Assembly (NCBI GenBank): GCA_010119095.1
Contig: SAAG01000003.1
Location: forward strand, 1-51,202
DNA: 51,202 bases
Direction of reading: 5' to 3'
DNA from: Candidatus Altimarinota bacterium
GTDB taxonomy: Bacteria; Patescibacteriota; Gracilibacteria; BD1-5; UBA6164
Shown: positions 1 to 10,923 of the stretch, piece after piece
Layout of the letters: every line of letters begins with the position of its first letter
Position numbering within the stretch: the first letter of the stretch is position 1
Notes under the pieces: model-generated
Told to the model about the DNA's origin: nothing
The model's input: only the letters and a program-made list of their open reading frames with translations
The model's database searches: none
Translations under genes and position numbers: made by a program

Positions 1-1326
1 TAAGTTTTTCATATGACTTATAACACTGTATTTTATTAAGAATTTTTTTCATAAATAGTATTCTGATAAAATCCATATAATTATCCATCAAATTCATGTT
101 GCTAATGAAGCTCAAGCTACTCATATTTTATTAATAAATATGTAATTCATAATTATGTTTGACACTATTGCAAATAACATAATATATAATTTATATTTCA
201 CTTTTCAAATTCAAGACAAAATTTGAAAATTTATATGCAATAAATAGTTAAAAACTAAAAATAAAATTGAGTATTTTAAAATAGTTCAAGACATAATAAA
301 TTTTTCTCCAAAAAGTATAAATGCAATTATTTCTGCAAAAACAAAAAAAAGTATATTACTAAATATAGCTATATTTATAAATTGTTTTACAAAAATTGTT
401 TTTACAGCAAGTATTTTGTTATTTTCATTTTTTCAATTTAATTCAGATATTACAGGTAATAATAAACCAAACATTGGTCATATAAGCATAAATGGTATAT
501 TTATTATACTTAAATAGTTTGTATAATATCAAGCTGATTCAGTTCAAAGATAATATATGACCATTTGCATATCTATTTGTCATAAAATTGTTCAAGCTTG
601 AGCTGATAAAAATACCAATAATGAATATTTAAAAACTTCTTTTACTATATCAATTTCAAAATTGAATTTAACTCATTTCAAATATTTTTTATAGTATGAT
701 TTATAAAATTTTACTATTGCATAAATTGTTCATATTACAACTCAAAATAGCCATGCATATGAATATGTAATAATATCTCAGTAGTTTAAAATAAATATTA
801 ATATTGTTGTTATTAGAGTAAAACTCATTCTAAATAACTCAACTATTTTTGCATAAAATGTATTTTGAATTGCCAAAAAAAATGTAGTAATTATTTGCAA
901 AAAATTTACAATTAAGAAAAAAAATGCAAAAATTTTCAGTATTTCTATTGCTTCTTTAGACTCAAAATAATTAATAGCTAAATAGTTACTTCAAAAATAG
1001 AAAAAAGATGCTAAAATTACTCAAGTAAAAATTTGAATAATAAATCAATAAAAAATAAGAGTTTTAACTTTATCATACCTATTTTCAGTTACAAATTTTG
1101 GAATAAAGTAGTTTATACTTTCTGTTATTCATAAGTCATGATAAGCTGATACTAGTACAATTAAGCTTATTATTCAATAGATTAATCATACTTCTGAAAC
1201 AGTTAAATCTGTAGAAATTATTATTTTTACGATGTATCACATTGGTGATACAATGTATGTAAATAAGTATAACCAAAATCATTTTTTTATAAATTTTTCA
1301 GTTAGTGATCAATGTTGCTCAATCAT
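1..1326 (-). CDS. Polysaccharide flippase-like membrane protein, 3' end beyond window
   Basis: This is probably a lipid-linked oligosaccharide or polysaccharide flippase of the Wzx/MVF type, acting in the inner membrane. About 442 codons are visible, with many hydrophobic segments of roughly 20 residues separated by short basic loops, the usual layout of a 12-14 TM flippase. Motif-like stretches include VSEVGLIYGIISLIVLVSAY near residue 50 and GPMFGLLLPVISEL in the second half. The reading frame continues through position 1, so the C-terminus is missing. The ATG lies 13 bp after the tilS stop, so it is the last visible gene of the mraY-RNHCP-tilS operon. The substrate cannot be inferred. The superfamily is fairly certain from topology; the exact family is not. 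Confidence 0.8.
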
Positions 1327-1339
1327 TTTTTATATCATA

Positions 1340-2269
1340 TTAATAATAAATTTTATCCCCATCTTTTTTCATTTTGAGCATCTTTAATTCCTTTATAGTT
1401 TTATTGTTCTTTCAATTAATAAATCTCAAAATTTCATTAATATTACTCTCAGATAGTCATATGGTTGAATTATTATTCCTTAGAAAGAAAATATATCTTA
1501 ATACTTCTTTTTGCAAGAATAAATCTAAATTTTTAAACTCTTTTACTGAAAATATTCAATCTTTTATCAAAAATTTTTCTACTTCAATATCTATAAAATC
1601 TTTTACATTTTCCAGATAACTCATAAAATTTCAAATATTTTCTTTGAAATTTGAATTTATTTTTCATAATTTAGGAATAATATCAAGTCTTAAATAATTT
1701 CTAGTTATTTCTTTATCAAGATTTGTTATATCAATATTGTATTTTAATTTATTTACTTCTAGGTATTTCAATATATCATTTTTTGTTATATTTAGTAGAG
1801 GTCTCAAAATAGCTCAACTTTTCTCTTTCATATTGATTAATCCAGTTATTTTACTTCATCTAAGTAAATTAAAGAAAAAAGTTTCAATTTTATCATCTAG
1901 ATGATGAGCTGTTAATATATATTTAGAATTATGTATATTTAAAATAGCATTAAAAAATGCATATCTTTTCTCTCTTGCAATTTCTTCTATACTTTTACTT
2001 GGAATAATTTTATGAATTGCTTTTATATCAGCAGTTCAAATTTCAACATGAAATCATAGTTTTTTTCAAAGTTTTTCAATAAATTCCTCCTCTTTATCAG
2101 CTTCTTTTCTAAGCTTATGATTAAAATAACACACAACTAAGTTATCCTTGTATGATGTTTCAAGGATTTTGTGAAGCAGATACATACTGTCAGGTCATGT
2201 AGAACAGGCAAGTATAATATTATCATCTTTTTTGAAGTATTTATTTAGAAATTCTTCTAAATTATTCAT
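1340..2269 (-). CDS. tilS: tRNA(Ile)-lysidine synthetase TilS
   Basis: TilS converts C34 of the CAU-anticodon tRNA-Ile to lysidine, so that the tRNA reads AUA and is charged with isoleucine. AUA is very frequent in this AT-rich window. The protein has 309 residues. The PP-loop ATP-pyrophosphatase motif is CSTGPDSMYLL at about residues 20-30, with the G coded by UGA. It is followed by FNHKLRKEADKEEEF and the HHLDDKIETFFFNLLR segment typical of the family. The size fits the short TilS form without a full C-terminal extension. The ATG is 2 bp after the RNHCP-gene stop, consistent with translational coupling in one operon. Confidence 0.93.
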
Positions 2270-2271
2270 AA

Positions 2272-2580
2272 TTATATTTTATTATTAATTTTTACAAACT
2301 CTAAAAATTCATCATCAGGTGCTAGTTTGTTAAGTATTTCTTTATTACATTTTTCACATCTATGTTTAATCATCCATCATTTATTTTTTTTGTTATCAAT
2401 TCAAACAGGTTTCATTAGTCAGTGACATAGAGATAATCTATCTCAAGGCATATTAAGATCTAGATGTTTACTATATAAACAATATGGACAATGATTTCTA
2501 GCACTTCATTCTGGATGTTTAGCTATATTTTTAGAACAATTTTCACATTTGAAAGTCTCATTAATCATTTTAAATCACAT
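2272..2580 (-). CDS. RNHCP-domain zinc-ribbon protein
   Basis: A 102-residue protein of the RNHCP family, named after the motif seen here as RNHCPYCLYSKHLD near residues 27-40. Four CxxC-type pairs are visible: CENC near the N-terminus, CPYC, a lone C before HGLMKPVG, and CEKC near residue 80. These would form two zinc knuckles. The PGDR segment after the motif is also characteristic. The molecular function of the family is not established. The first ATG lies 3 bp after the mraY stop; a second in-frame ATG at 2568 is an equally reasonable start. It sits between mraY and tilS in one operon. Confidence 0.85.
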
Positions 2581-2583
2581 ATA

Positions 2584-3642
2584 TTACTGTAACTGATAAA
2601 CTATTATTCAAACTACTGATAATACAATTCATATTAACCGTACTCTAAAAACAATTGTTTCTTCTTTCCGTCAAATAGCTTCAAGATGATGATGAAAAGG
2701 AGCAATACGAAATACTTTTTTACCATGCCTAAGTTTCTTACTTGTTAATTGGATTATTACACTAATTGTTTCAAAAATAAAAATTGAACTTATGATTAAA
2801 AATACTGTTATAGTATTAGTTAATACAGCAATTATTCATAGATTTGCTCATAAAGCTAAACTTCAAACATCTCACATATAAAACTCTGCAGGTTTGACAT
2901 TGTACCACAAAAATGCAATTAATGCTCATATTATTACTAAGCATAGTGTAGATAATAAGAATAATCATTGATCATATGTTATATATGCATAAACTCAATA
3001 ACAAAACAATAATAATCATCAAGCTAATCAATCAAGTCAATCTGTTAAATTCACACTATTTGCAGATGCAATAATTACAAAAATAAAAAATGGAATAAAA
3101 TATATTCAAAGCTCGATACTTTGCTTAAATGGAATTTTCAGTGTTCTTAAATAATCTCAATTTTCATCAATTACATTCCATCAAAGTTTGTAATAAAACC
3201 ACCAACTTCATGCAAGAGCAAATACTATTAACCAAAACATTTTAAATCTAGCAGATAATCATTTTTTTCAGATTCATTTAATATTCATATAATCGTCTAT
3301 AAAACCTAAAAATCATACTGTTGCTAGTGTAAATAAACATAAGTAAGTCTCTTTTTGGTTTAAAAGGGAATTGTTAACATATCATAATTTTTGTAAGATT
3401 ATACTTACTAAAACCATAAAAAATATTATAAACAAGATAATAGCTCATCACATAGTTGGAGTTCATACTTTATCTTTGTGAAGCTTAAAAAATTCCATTG
3501 CCTTTCAAATCAAAGCTTCTTCTCTTATTTGTTGTCAAAACTTAAGTTTTTTAAGAAAATTTATATAATAAGGAGTAATTAGATATCAAATTAAAAATGT
3601 TGCTATTCAAAAAGAAAAAATTTGTACTAGGTATGAGTTCAT
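2584..3642 (-). CDS. mraY: Phospho-N-acetylmuramoyl-pentapeptide-transferase MraY
   Basis: MraY transfers phospho-MurNAc-pentapeptide to undecaprenyl phosphate and makes lipid I at the inner membrane. The 352-residue protein has about ten TM segments. Key motifs are present: PTMGGAIIL near residue 60, [10 protein letters not shown] with the Asp pair, the catalytic NLTDGLDGLAGG stretch, the ADVGS-like GDVGSLALGANLG, and the C-terminal FHHHLE histidine motif followed by WRKEE-like RKEET. Most of these glycines are UGA. It is first in a minus-strand operon with RNHCP, tilS and a flippase. With murC at 19565 it indicates that the cell makes its own peptidoglycan. Confidence 0.95.
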
Positions 3643-3823
3643 GTTTTCTATATAGTAATAAAGTCAGTTTTAATTAATTTATTAATTCGCACTAATTTTA
3701 ATAATTAATTTTGTTTTTTCAAAAGATTTAATAAAATCATATGAATTCATAGTGTGTATTGTCTAATTGATATATTAAAATATTAAACAAAAAACACTAA
3801 TACTATATAATAACAATAAAAAT

Positions 3824-4429
3824 ATGAACTTAGATAACAAAGTTATTTTTACAACTAACTCAATAATAAAAGATACTCTTATTTCAAAATTTTCCCTTAA
3901 AAAAGAGATAACTACGGAATATGAGATTTATTCTTGAAAAAGAGAATCTGATGATTCAATTGATAGTATTATTATTGTTTATTGTAAAATAGAAAAATTG
4001 AAAGAAACAGTATTTTATGTCAAAGAAAATTATATAATACAAAAGTTTATATTACTTTGAAGTTCATTTATTGCTAGAAATCAAGATATAGAAACTTGAG
4101 ATATAATGATACCAAATTCGTTTATAGATGAAAACGGAGATAATCCTATATTCTTAGAGTATGCTGTATGAGAAAACTTTGACTTAAATAAATTTTGACT
4201 AATACTTAATTGAGTTTGTTCAGATAAAGTAAAAGATACTGAGATAATTAATTCTGATGAATCATATTTTGATATATTTGACCATGATAGTTATAATTTT
4301 TTAAAATGCTTAACAAAAGAAGACCTAGAATTGGCTGTAGTAATAAGAGTTTGTATAAAAGATGAAAGTGATATTGAAAATAATTATTTTATTGAAAATC
4401 TATTAAATATTGTTGATGTTATGATTTAA
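3824..4429 (+). CDS. Nucleoside phosphorylase-superfamily-like protein (divergent)
   Basis: A 201-residue protein that I place tentatively in the PNP/MTAN phosphorylase superfamily. The stretch ILLGSSFIARNQDIETGDIM resembles the 'GxAG...iGDivip' strand of that fold. FGLILNGVCSDKV resembles the 'G.i.s.D.v' loop. FDHDSYNFLKCL resembles the 'DMEsyai' substrate loop, but the key glutamate is replaced by Asp. It is shorter than MTA/SAH nucleosidases (about 230 residues), mainly at the N-terminus. Activity is uncertain because the glycine-rich phosphate loop is not obvious. The last 4 bp overlap the stop of the convergent oxidoreductase gene. Confidence 0.7.
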
Positions 4430-5097
4430 TACTTCTCTGTAAAAATCTGGTCTTTTTTTATTCATAAAGCCAATAAAAGTTCTATACAATTATCTATCAT
4501 GCTAGGAATTCAACATAAATAAAACTCTTCATATATAGATATATTTTCTTTTGTAATAAATTCTGTAACTCTTCAATGTATATAATTTCAGACTTTTTCG
4601 CGACTAATATAATAATCATAATCAAAATTAGAATTATTACTTTTTAAATCTCTTAATTCTTTTTCGTAAAATAAATCAAGCTCATTTCTAAGACCAAAAA
4701 GTAATTTTAAATTAGCTTTTAATCACAATTCTAAACTTCAATTAATTTGATTAAAAAGAGGTACAAATCAAGTTCCTGTTCATATAAAAAGCTTATTTTT
4801 TGGAGTTTCTTTAAGAGTAAAATGTCATGCAGGTCATACTCATTTTAAAATGCATCAAAGGTTACAATCACAGATAAATTTGCTTCATCACCTCCCATTT
4901 TCAAGCCTTTTTATTATTAGTTTTATATATTTTCAATTTGTTTCAAGTATACTGTAAGCTCTTCATCAGATTCAAGGCAATACAAAAGTTATAAATTGCC
5001 CATGAATAAAACTAAAACTATCTTCAGTTTCAAAAATCATTTCAAATAAATCATAAGTGAGTTTTTTCTTTTCTACAAGAGTAAAATCTTTTAACAT
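4426..5097 (-). CDS. FAD/NAD(P)-binding oxidoreductase, ferredoxin-NADP reductase type
   Basis: A 223-residue protein with the two-domain layout of ferredoxin-NADP reductases. The N-terminal flavin barrel has RAYSI, the usual RxYS FAD motif, near residue 51, then GPAGHFTL. The C-terminal nucleotide-binding domain has GTGTGFVPLFNQI, LLFGLRNELDLFYEKEL and the terminal LCGIPSMIDNC, matching the family's 'GTG', 'G.R' and 'CGP..m' motifs. No iron-sulfur cysteine cluster is seen, so it is a stand-alone reductase. Its electron partner is unknown. It converges with the nucleosidase-like gene and overlaps it by 4 bp. Confidence 0.85.
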
Positions 5098-5163
5098 TAA
5101 AAAATTGTTTATTTATATTTTCTAGATTTTATGTTTTTTTTGAAAAAAGCAAAAAAAAGTTTC

Positions 5164-5246
5164 TTAATTTGTATTTAATTTATGAACAAGATGATTAAAT
5201 CTATCTAGTTTTTCCATGAATTCTTTAAATTCATTATTTGTTAAAT
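5164..5246 (-). other. Likely out-of-frame C-terminal tail of the DUF294-type gene
   Basis: In the -1 frame relative to the gene at 5247-6107, an open stretch continues from the A8 run to a UAA at 5164-5166. It reads LRLNINLTNNEFKEF then MEKLDRFNHLVHKLN. The composition matches coding sequence here and contains no UAG/UAA. The upstream frame would be restored by one extra A. The remaining bases up to 5097 show no gene. Confidence 0.55.
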
Positions 5247-6107
5247 TTATATTCAATCTCAATTTTTTTTATGATTATAACTCATAAAATTGTGTATTTT
5301 TAATAAAAAATTATATAAAAATTTTAATTCTTCTTCTTCAATAAATGAAACATTAATTTTTCACAAATCTAAAAGATAATCTAATTTATCATTTATATTT
5401 CATCAAAATATTTTACTTTGGTCAATATTAGTTATTTCTTTATTTCTAATATGATTCATTATAATTCTAACTACAACATATTGTAAATACCTTAAAGGTC
5501 ATATTTTTAGTGATATTTCAAAATTTGGCTCTCTATAGTAACTTAATTGTCTTAAATTACTATCAATTATATGATATTCATTTTTCTTCCATTTTCATTT
5601 TCATTCAACTGATAATTTTTTATGATATCATATTCTTCAAGCCCATTCTTTTAAATATTTTCTTTCAATTGATTCAATTGTCTGTAAGTATTGTATTTCT
5701 AGTTTTTTCATGTATCTTATATTTCAATATATAAGTTTATAATCAAGGAATCTAGAAGGGAAAAATGTTTTTGAATTTGTATTTGAATCTTCATAAAAAA
5801 CAATATCATTGTCACTTTTAAATTCTATTAAAAGAGAGCATTCTCTTTTAATAGTTGTTATTATTTCTGTTAATTGAGTTGCGAGTTGTTCACTATTTTG
5901 TCATAGTATAACTAAGTCATAATCATCAATTTTTCAATATTGTTCTCATCTTCATGCACTTCATATAGTATAAACTATATTTCATTTATCATCAATGGGT
6001 TTATTTAATAATATTTTAATTATGTTTGAAATTTCATTAATTCATAGATTATTATATGATCATATTGCTTCAATTACTGATGAAATGTTATTAAAACTTT
6101 GTTGCAT
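5247..6107 (-). CDS. Putative nucleotidyltransferase of GlnD/DUF294 type, probable C-terminal frameshift
   Basis: A 286-residue protein in the uninterrupted frame. The nucleotidyltransferase signature is IGSAGRGEQYGKIDDYDLVI near residues 52-71: GS, then R-E, then a DxD metal pair, as in GlnD and DUF294 proteins. The rest is largely alpha-helical and charged. The frame ends with ...NHKKNGDGI just after an A8 run (5263-5270 on the minus strand). One more A would continue the protein for about 33 residues (LRLNINLTNNEF... to the stop at 5164). That tail reads like normal protein, so a frameshift or slippage is likely. The substrate is unknown. Confidence 0.75.
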
Positions 6108-6217
6108 TATTAATTTATAAAAAAATAAAAAATAATGATGTCAATATTAAATTTATATATTTTTTCTTTTTTGTCAAAAATAAATTATATTATTATATAT
6201 CTTAAACATAAATACTT

Positions 6218-7513
6218 ATGAAAAAAATCTATTTAATTGATTGAAATGCTCTGATTTACCGTATGTTTTTTGCTCTACCTGAGTTTAGTACAAAAGAATG
6301 AAAGCAAGTAAATGCTATTTTTTGAGTTGCTAAGTTTTTTATGCAAGACTTGATAAGAGATAATCCTGATTATCTTGTGTTTATAAGAGATGCAAGATGA
6401 GAAAATTTTCGTCATCAAATCTATAGTGAATATAAGGCTACAAGAGATAGGATGCCAGATAATTTAAGAACTCAAGTTGATGATATAAATGAGATGGTAT
6501 CACTATTTCATATGGATGTAGTTGAAGTTCCTATGGTAGAAGCTGATGATGTTATAGCAACTCTGGCTTCAGAATTATCAAAAGATAAATCAAATCAGAT
6601 CTATATACTTTCTTGAGATAAAGATTTATATAGTCTGGTCAGAGATAATGTAAAAATCTATGATACAATCAAAAAAGATACATTTGATATTGAGAAAACA
6701 ACTGAAAAGTTTTGAGTTATTCCTGAAAGGATAATTGATTATCTAGCAATTATTTGAGATAAATCTGACAATATTCCTTGAATTGAAGGTATTGGTCCAA
6801 AAAAAGCAGTTCCACTTATAAATAAACTTTGAACACTTGAAGAAATTTATGAGTTTATTGATTCATGAGTTATTACAGATGATGAAGAAGTGAAAAAAAT
6901 ACTTTCTTGAAAAACCCTTGAAAAGATTGTAGATGCTCGTGAAATAGCATTTTTATCAAAATCACTAGCTACAATTAAAAAAGATGTTGATTTATGAGAT
7001 TTTAATTTAGAACATTATAAATTCTACAATGATAGTTTGTTAAATGATAAAATAGTAGAATTATTTAAAAAATACGAATTTAATAGTCTACTCCCAAATA
7101 ATGAGAGAAAAGTAGAAAAGGTATGGAATGATTTAAATAAAAATGTTCAGATAATAGGGGATAGTGAATGACTTCAAAATCTAAAAAACAAGCTTAAGTC
7201 TTATGATAAAATAGTTCTTGATACAGAAACAACTTCACTAGATATTATGAAAGCTGAACTTGTTTGAGTTTCGATCTTGCTTGATGACAACAATATTTAT
7301 TATATAAATGTAGCTCATAACTGACCAAAAGTAGAAAAAAAAGAATTAATTGATTTTCTTAACCTTCTCTTAAACTTAGATATTACAATTATAGGACATA
7401 ACATAAAATATGATTTAGAGATACTTGAATTATTTATTAAGGATACTGAAAAATTTGATGGTTGACAATCAAAACTAGATAATTCATTTTGACAAATGAC
7501 ATTATGACTATAA
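6218..7513 (+). CDS. polA: DNA polymerase I N-terminal region: 5'-3' exonuclease plus partial 3'-5' exonuclease, no polymerase domain
   Basis: The 431-residue product starts with the FEN-like 5'-3' exonuclease of Pol I. Visible motifs include LIDGNALIYRMFFALP, the FRHQIYSEYKATR arch, VEADDVIATLA, ILSGDKDLYSLV and the helix-hairpin-helix IEGIGPKKA. A second domain begins near residue 325: IVLDTETTSLDIM is the ExoI DxE motif and IIGHNIKYDLEIL is ExoII. The frame then ends after about 25 more residues, before ExoIII and before any polymerase motif A, B or C. All three frames downstream hold stops up to htpX at 7555. The protein could still remove RNA primers or flaps. A separate polymerase module elsewhere cannot be excluded. 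Confidence 0.88.
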
Positions 7514-7554
7514 AATAAACTAACCACTAATAACTAATAAATAATAAATAAAAT

Positions 7555-8469
7555 ATGTGAATGATTAAAAGAATTTTCTTATTCCTACTTACAAATCTCG
7601 CGATAATGATTCTTATTTGAATTGTAATTGCTGTACTTGAAAGTGTTTTTTGATTTAATATATCATGATATGGTCAAAATTATACATCTATATTTATTTA
7701 TGCTCTAGTTGTATGATTTACAGGATCATTTATAAGTTTAATGATGTCAAAATGGAGCGCTAAAAGAGCTTACAATATACAAATTATAGAAGAAAAAAAC
7801 TTATTTGATTTAAGTAAAAAAGAAAGACTATTTTATGATGTAGTTTATGATTTAGCTGCAAAAAACAGAATTAAAATGCCTGAAATTTGAATTTACGACT
7901 CACCTGAACTTAATGCATTTGCAACATGAGCTTCAAAAAATAGTAGTTTAGTAGCTGTTTCATCTTGATTACTAAATAGAATGAATGAAAATGAAATTAA
8001 ATGAGTAGTTTGACATGAGATGGCTCATATACTAAATTGAGATATGGTTACAATGGTCTTATTACAATGAATTATAAACACATTCGTTGTATTTTTGTCT
8101 AGAGTTTTAGCCAATATTATAGATTCATATTTTAGCAGAGAAGAATCTTCTGGTCCTTCATGGATATATTTTGTTTCATCAATAGTTCTTGATATAGTTT
8201 TGTGACTACTTGCATCTCTAATTGTAATGTGGTTTTCTAGACATAGAGAGTTTAAAGCAGATGAATGAAGTTCAAACTTAGTTTGAAAAGAAAATATGAT
8301 TGCTTGACTTGAGGCTTTAAAAAGGATGTATAATCTATCATGAGATGATGATTCAAAACTTGCCACAATGAAAATCAATACAAAACACAGATGATGAATC
8401 AAAGCTTTATTCTCAACTCATCCAGATCTAGATGATAGAATAGAAAACCTGAGAAATTATGTTTTATAA
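7555..8469 (+). CDS. htpX: Membrane zinc metalloprotease HtpX
   Basis: HtpX is an M48-family integral-membrane protease for quality control of membrane proteins. The 304-residue protein has two N-terminal TM segments, the zinc motif HEMAH at residues 154-158 followed by ILNGD, then two more TM segments. The third zinc ligand lies in FSRHREFKADE near residue 230. LNAFATG before the active site is also typical. The initial ATG is followed directly by UGA, read as Gly; an ATG two codons later is an alternative. It is 41 bp downstream of the truncated polA and followed by a hairpin terminator. Confidence 0.94.
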
Positions 8470-8484
8470 AAATATTATTTGCAT

Positions 8485-8522
8485 AAATAACTCTTATAAA
8501 TAAAATATAAGAGTTATTTTTT
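8485..8522 (+). terminator. Rho-independent terminator after htpX
   Basis: A perfect 13-bp inverted repeat (AAATAACTCTTAT with ATAAGAGTTATTT) around a 9-base loop, ending in a T-run, 15 bp after the htpX stop. Confidence 0.75.
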
Positions 8523-8537
8523 AATAAAAAATTAAAT

Positions 8538-9119
8538 ATGAAAAAATTATTATCTATAGTAATATTACTATCTATTACTTTTTCTTGAGTTTTTGCCTTA
8601 ACAGAATCAGAACAATATAAATCTGCTAATTATCTTGCTATGAAGACATTTATAAAGGATTTCTCTAAAAGTCCTAGTGAATATAGGATAAATGATAATA
8701 TTACAAGAAAAGAAGCTATGAAGATTATAGCAAATATATGATTTTTAAAAGTTGAAAATAAGTGTATTGGTAAATTTAAGGATGTTGAAGATGATTGGGG
8801 GTGTAAATATATAGAAGCAGCATTAACTGCTTGATTTATATCACAAACTGATAAATTTAGACCAAATGATAATATTACTGTTGCGGAGGTTTTAAAACTT
8901 ATATTTAAAGCAAGAAATCTTGATAGAAAATTCAACACTTGAGATTGGGTAAAAGATTATGTTAATAGTGCTTATGAATTAAAATTAACAGATTGAGATA
9001 TTGAGTGAAATACTGATGCTAAAAGATGATGGATATTTGTAGTAATAGCAAAAAGTTTTGATTATCTAAATGATAAAAATTTTATACTATTTTATTCAAA
9101 CGAAGCAGATATAAAATAA
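8538..9119 (+). CDS. Secreted SLH-domain-like protein
   Basis: A 193-residue exported protein. The N-terminus MKKLLSIVILLSITFSGVFA is a clear signal peptide with an AxA-like end. The rest resembles S-layer homology repeats. One is IGKFKDVEDDWGCKYIEAAL followed by TAGFI, near residues 77-100. It continues into FRPNDNITVAEVLKLIFKA, like the 'F.P...iTRaE...' half of an SLH unit. Another partial unit precedes it (RINDNITRKEAMKIIANI). SLH domains bind cell-wall polymers, so the protein is likely held at the cell surface. It lies between two terminators and is probably transcribed alone. Confidence 0.82.
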
Positions 9120-9140
9120 TAAACTAAAATATTATATAAA

Positions 9141-9176
9141 AGATATTGCCAGTAAATTGACAATATCTTTTTTTTT
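9141..9176 (+). terminator. Rho-independent terminator after SLH-type gene
   Basis: Arms AGATATTG and CAATATCT, extended by two more pairs around one mismatch, followed by a run of about eight T. Confidence 0.75.
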
Positions 9177-9201
9177 GACTTATAATTGATTACAATATAA
9201 T
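9175..9201 (+). promoter_or_regulatory. Candidate promoter for the DUF47-PiT operon
   Basis: TTGACT at 9175-9180 and TATAAT at 9196-9201, separated by 15 bp, about 33 bp before the DUF47 start and just after the upstream terminator. The spacer is short against the usual 17 bp, but the same spacing recurs at other starts in this window. Confidence 0.45.
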
Positions 9202-9233
9202 AAAAATGCATTATTTTTTAACTTAAACAATTT

Positions 9234-9854
9234 ATGTTTTTTCCTAAAAATTACAATTTTGGTAAGTTATTCCAGGATATGACTGGAGGGATGGTTGAGA
9301 TATTTGATTTATTTGATGATCTTTCAAAAAAATATAAAGATTTTGATTGATATGCAAAAAAATCTGAAATAATTGAAACACAAGTTGATCATATGGTTCA
9401 TGATGTTATTGATCAATTAAATGTATCATTTATAACTCCTTTTGATAGGGAAGACTTACACTTACTTGTAGTAGAATTAGATAATATTGTTGATTATATA
9501 GATGAAGCAATGCATATGATAAATTTATATGAATTAAAAAATAAACCAGTATTTATTACTGAATTTTCAACTATATATTTAGATCTTGCAGAAAATTTAC
9601 AAAAATTAGTAGCAGAAACTTTCAAATCAAAAAAAGATATGGCTTTAGTAAGCAAATTAGTTATTGCTATTAAAGTATGAGAAAATCAAGCAGACAAGAT
9701 TTATCTTAAAGCATTAAATAGATTATTCAAAGAAGAAAAAGATCCAATTGAAGTTATTAAAATCAAAGATATATTAGAAAAACTAGAAACAGTTGCAGAC
9801 AATTATAAATATGTATGACATACAATTGAAAATATGCTTATTAAAATGGGATAA
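9234..9854 (+). CDS. DUF47 / PhoU-like phosphate transport accessory protein
   Basis: A 206-residue all-helical protein of the DUF47 (PhoU-like) family. Features include DHMVHDVIDQLNVSFITPFD followed by REDLHLL near residues 45-72, where family members carry the same 'T PfdReDi' segment. LDNIVDYIDEA and later VGENQADKIYLKAL also fit. In many bacteria DUF47 genes stand directly before PiT-type phosphate transporters and are thought to regulate them. Here a PiT gene follows after 25 bp, which supports the same role. No membrane segment or signal peptide is present. Confidence 0.9.
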
Positions 9855-9879
9855 TTTTTATTTATTATTAATTTAAAGT

Positions 9880-10911
9880 ATGATTGATTTTTTTAACAAT
9901 ATAATAAATTTTATATCAACTTATCCATTTGTAGTTTTTGTTATACTAGTTGCATTAGTATTTGATTTTACAAATTGAATGCACGATAGTGCTAATTCAA
10001 TTGCAACAGTTGTATCAACTCGTGTATTAACACCAAAACTAGCTGTTATGTGGGCTGCATTTTTTAATTTTTCAGCCTTTTTTATTGTCTGAACAGAAGT
10101 AGCAAAAACTATTTGAAAATGAATGATAGATATAAGTATAGTTACACCAACTGTTATATTATGTGCACTTTTATGAGCTATCTGATGGAATATATTGACT
10201 TGGTACTTATGATTACCAACTAGTTCATCTCATGCACTTTTATGAGGTTATTTATGAAGTGCAGTTGCAAAATGATGAACTTGAGTAGTTATTGCTTCTT
10301 GATGGACTAAAACTATCATATTTATATTTTTAGCTCCACTTATCTGAATGATTCTATGATTTATATTAATTATTGTTTCTACATGGTTACTTAAAAGTGT
10401 TAGATTAAAAATAGTAAATAAGATATCCTATTTTCTGCAATTGTTATCATCGGCACTTTATTCACTATGACATTGAGCTAATGATGCACAAAAAACGATG
10501 TGAATAATTGTAAGTTTACTATTATCTGTAAATCTTGTTACATCTGCTAAACCACCTCTATGGGTAATGTTATCAGCATATTTTGCTATAGCACTGTGAA
10601 CTATAACTTGAGGATGGAGAATAGTAAAAACAATGTGAAGCAAGATTATACCACTTAGACCTATTGACTGATTTAGTGCAGAAACTGCAAGTGCAGTGAG
10701 TTTATTTACTGCTTCAAGTTTTTGAGTACCAATAAGTACTACACATGCTATAACATGAGCAATTTCTTGAGTTTGAATCGCTAAGAATGCAAAAGCAATC
10801 AGATGGAGTGTAGCTTCAAATATTGTAGTTGCCTGGATTTTTACAATTCCATGATCATGTCTAGTAGCATTTACTCTTTATCATGTAATAAGTCTTTTCT
10901 TAGGGGCATAA
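9880..10911 (+). CDS. PiT-family inorganic phosphate transporter
   Basis: A 343-residue integral membrane protein of the inorganic phosphate transporter (PiT) family, which imports metal-phosphate by proton or sodium symport. Both inverted signature repeats are visible: FDFTNGMHDSANSIATVVST near residue 30 and LGHGANDAQKTMGIIV near residue 200. The PTSSSHALLGGYLGSAVAKG segment and its later copy PISTTHAITGAISGVGIA are the paired motifs of the two halves. About ten TM segments are expected. It follows the DUF47 gene by 25 bp, so the two form a phosphate uptake operon. Confidence 0.94.
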
Positions 10912-10923
10912 TTTTAATAAAAT

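Noticed and set aside
3643-3823. A small gene in the divergent region between mraY and the nucleosidase-like gene
   Set aside because: No frame longer than about 20 codons with a sensible start; it most likely holds only the two divergent promoters.
7514-7554. Continuation of PolA into a polymerase domain through a frameshift
   Set aside because: All three frames contain several UAA/UAG stops in this short stretch, and htpX begins immediately after.
8025-8402. A 125-residue minus-strand open frame
   Set aside because: It is antisense to the htpX catalytic half and has no family resemblance.
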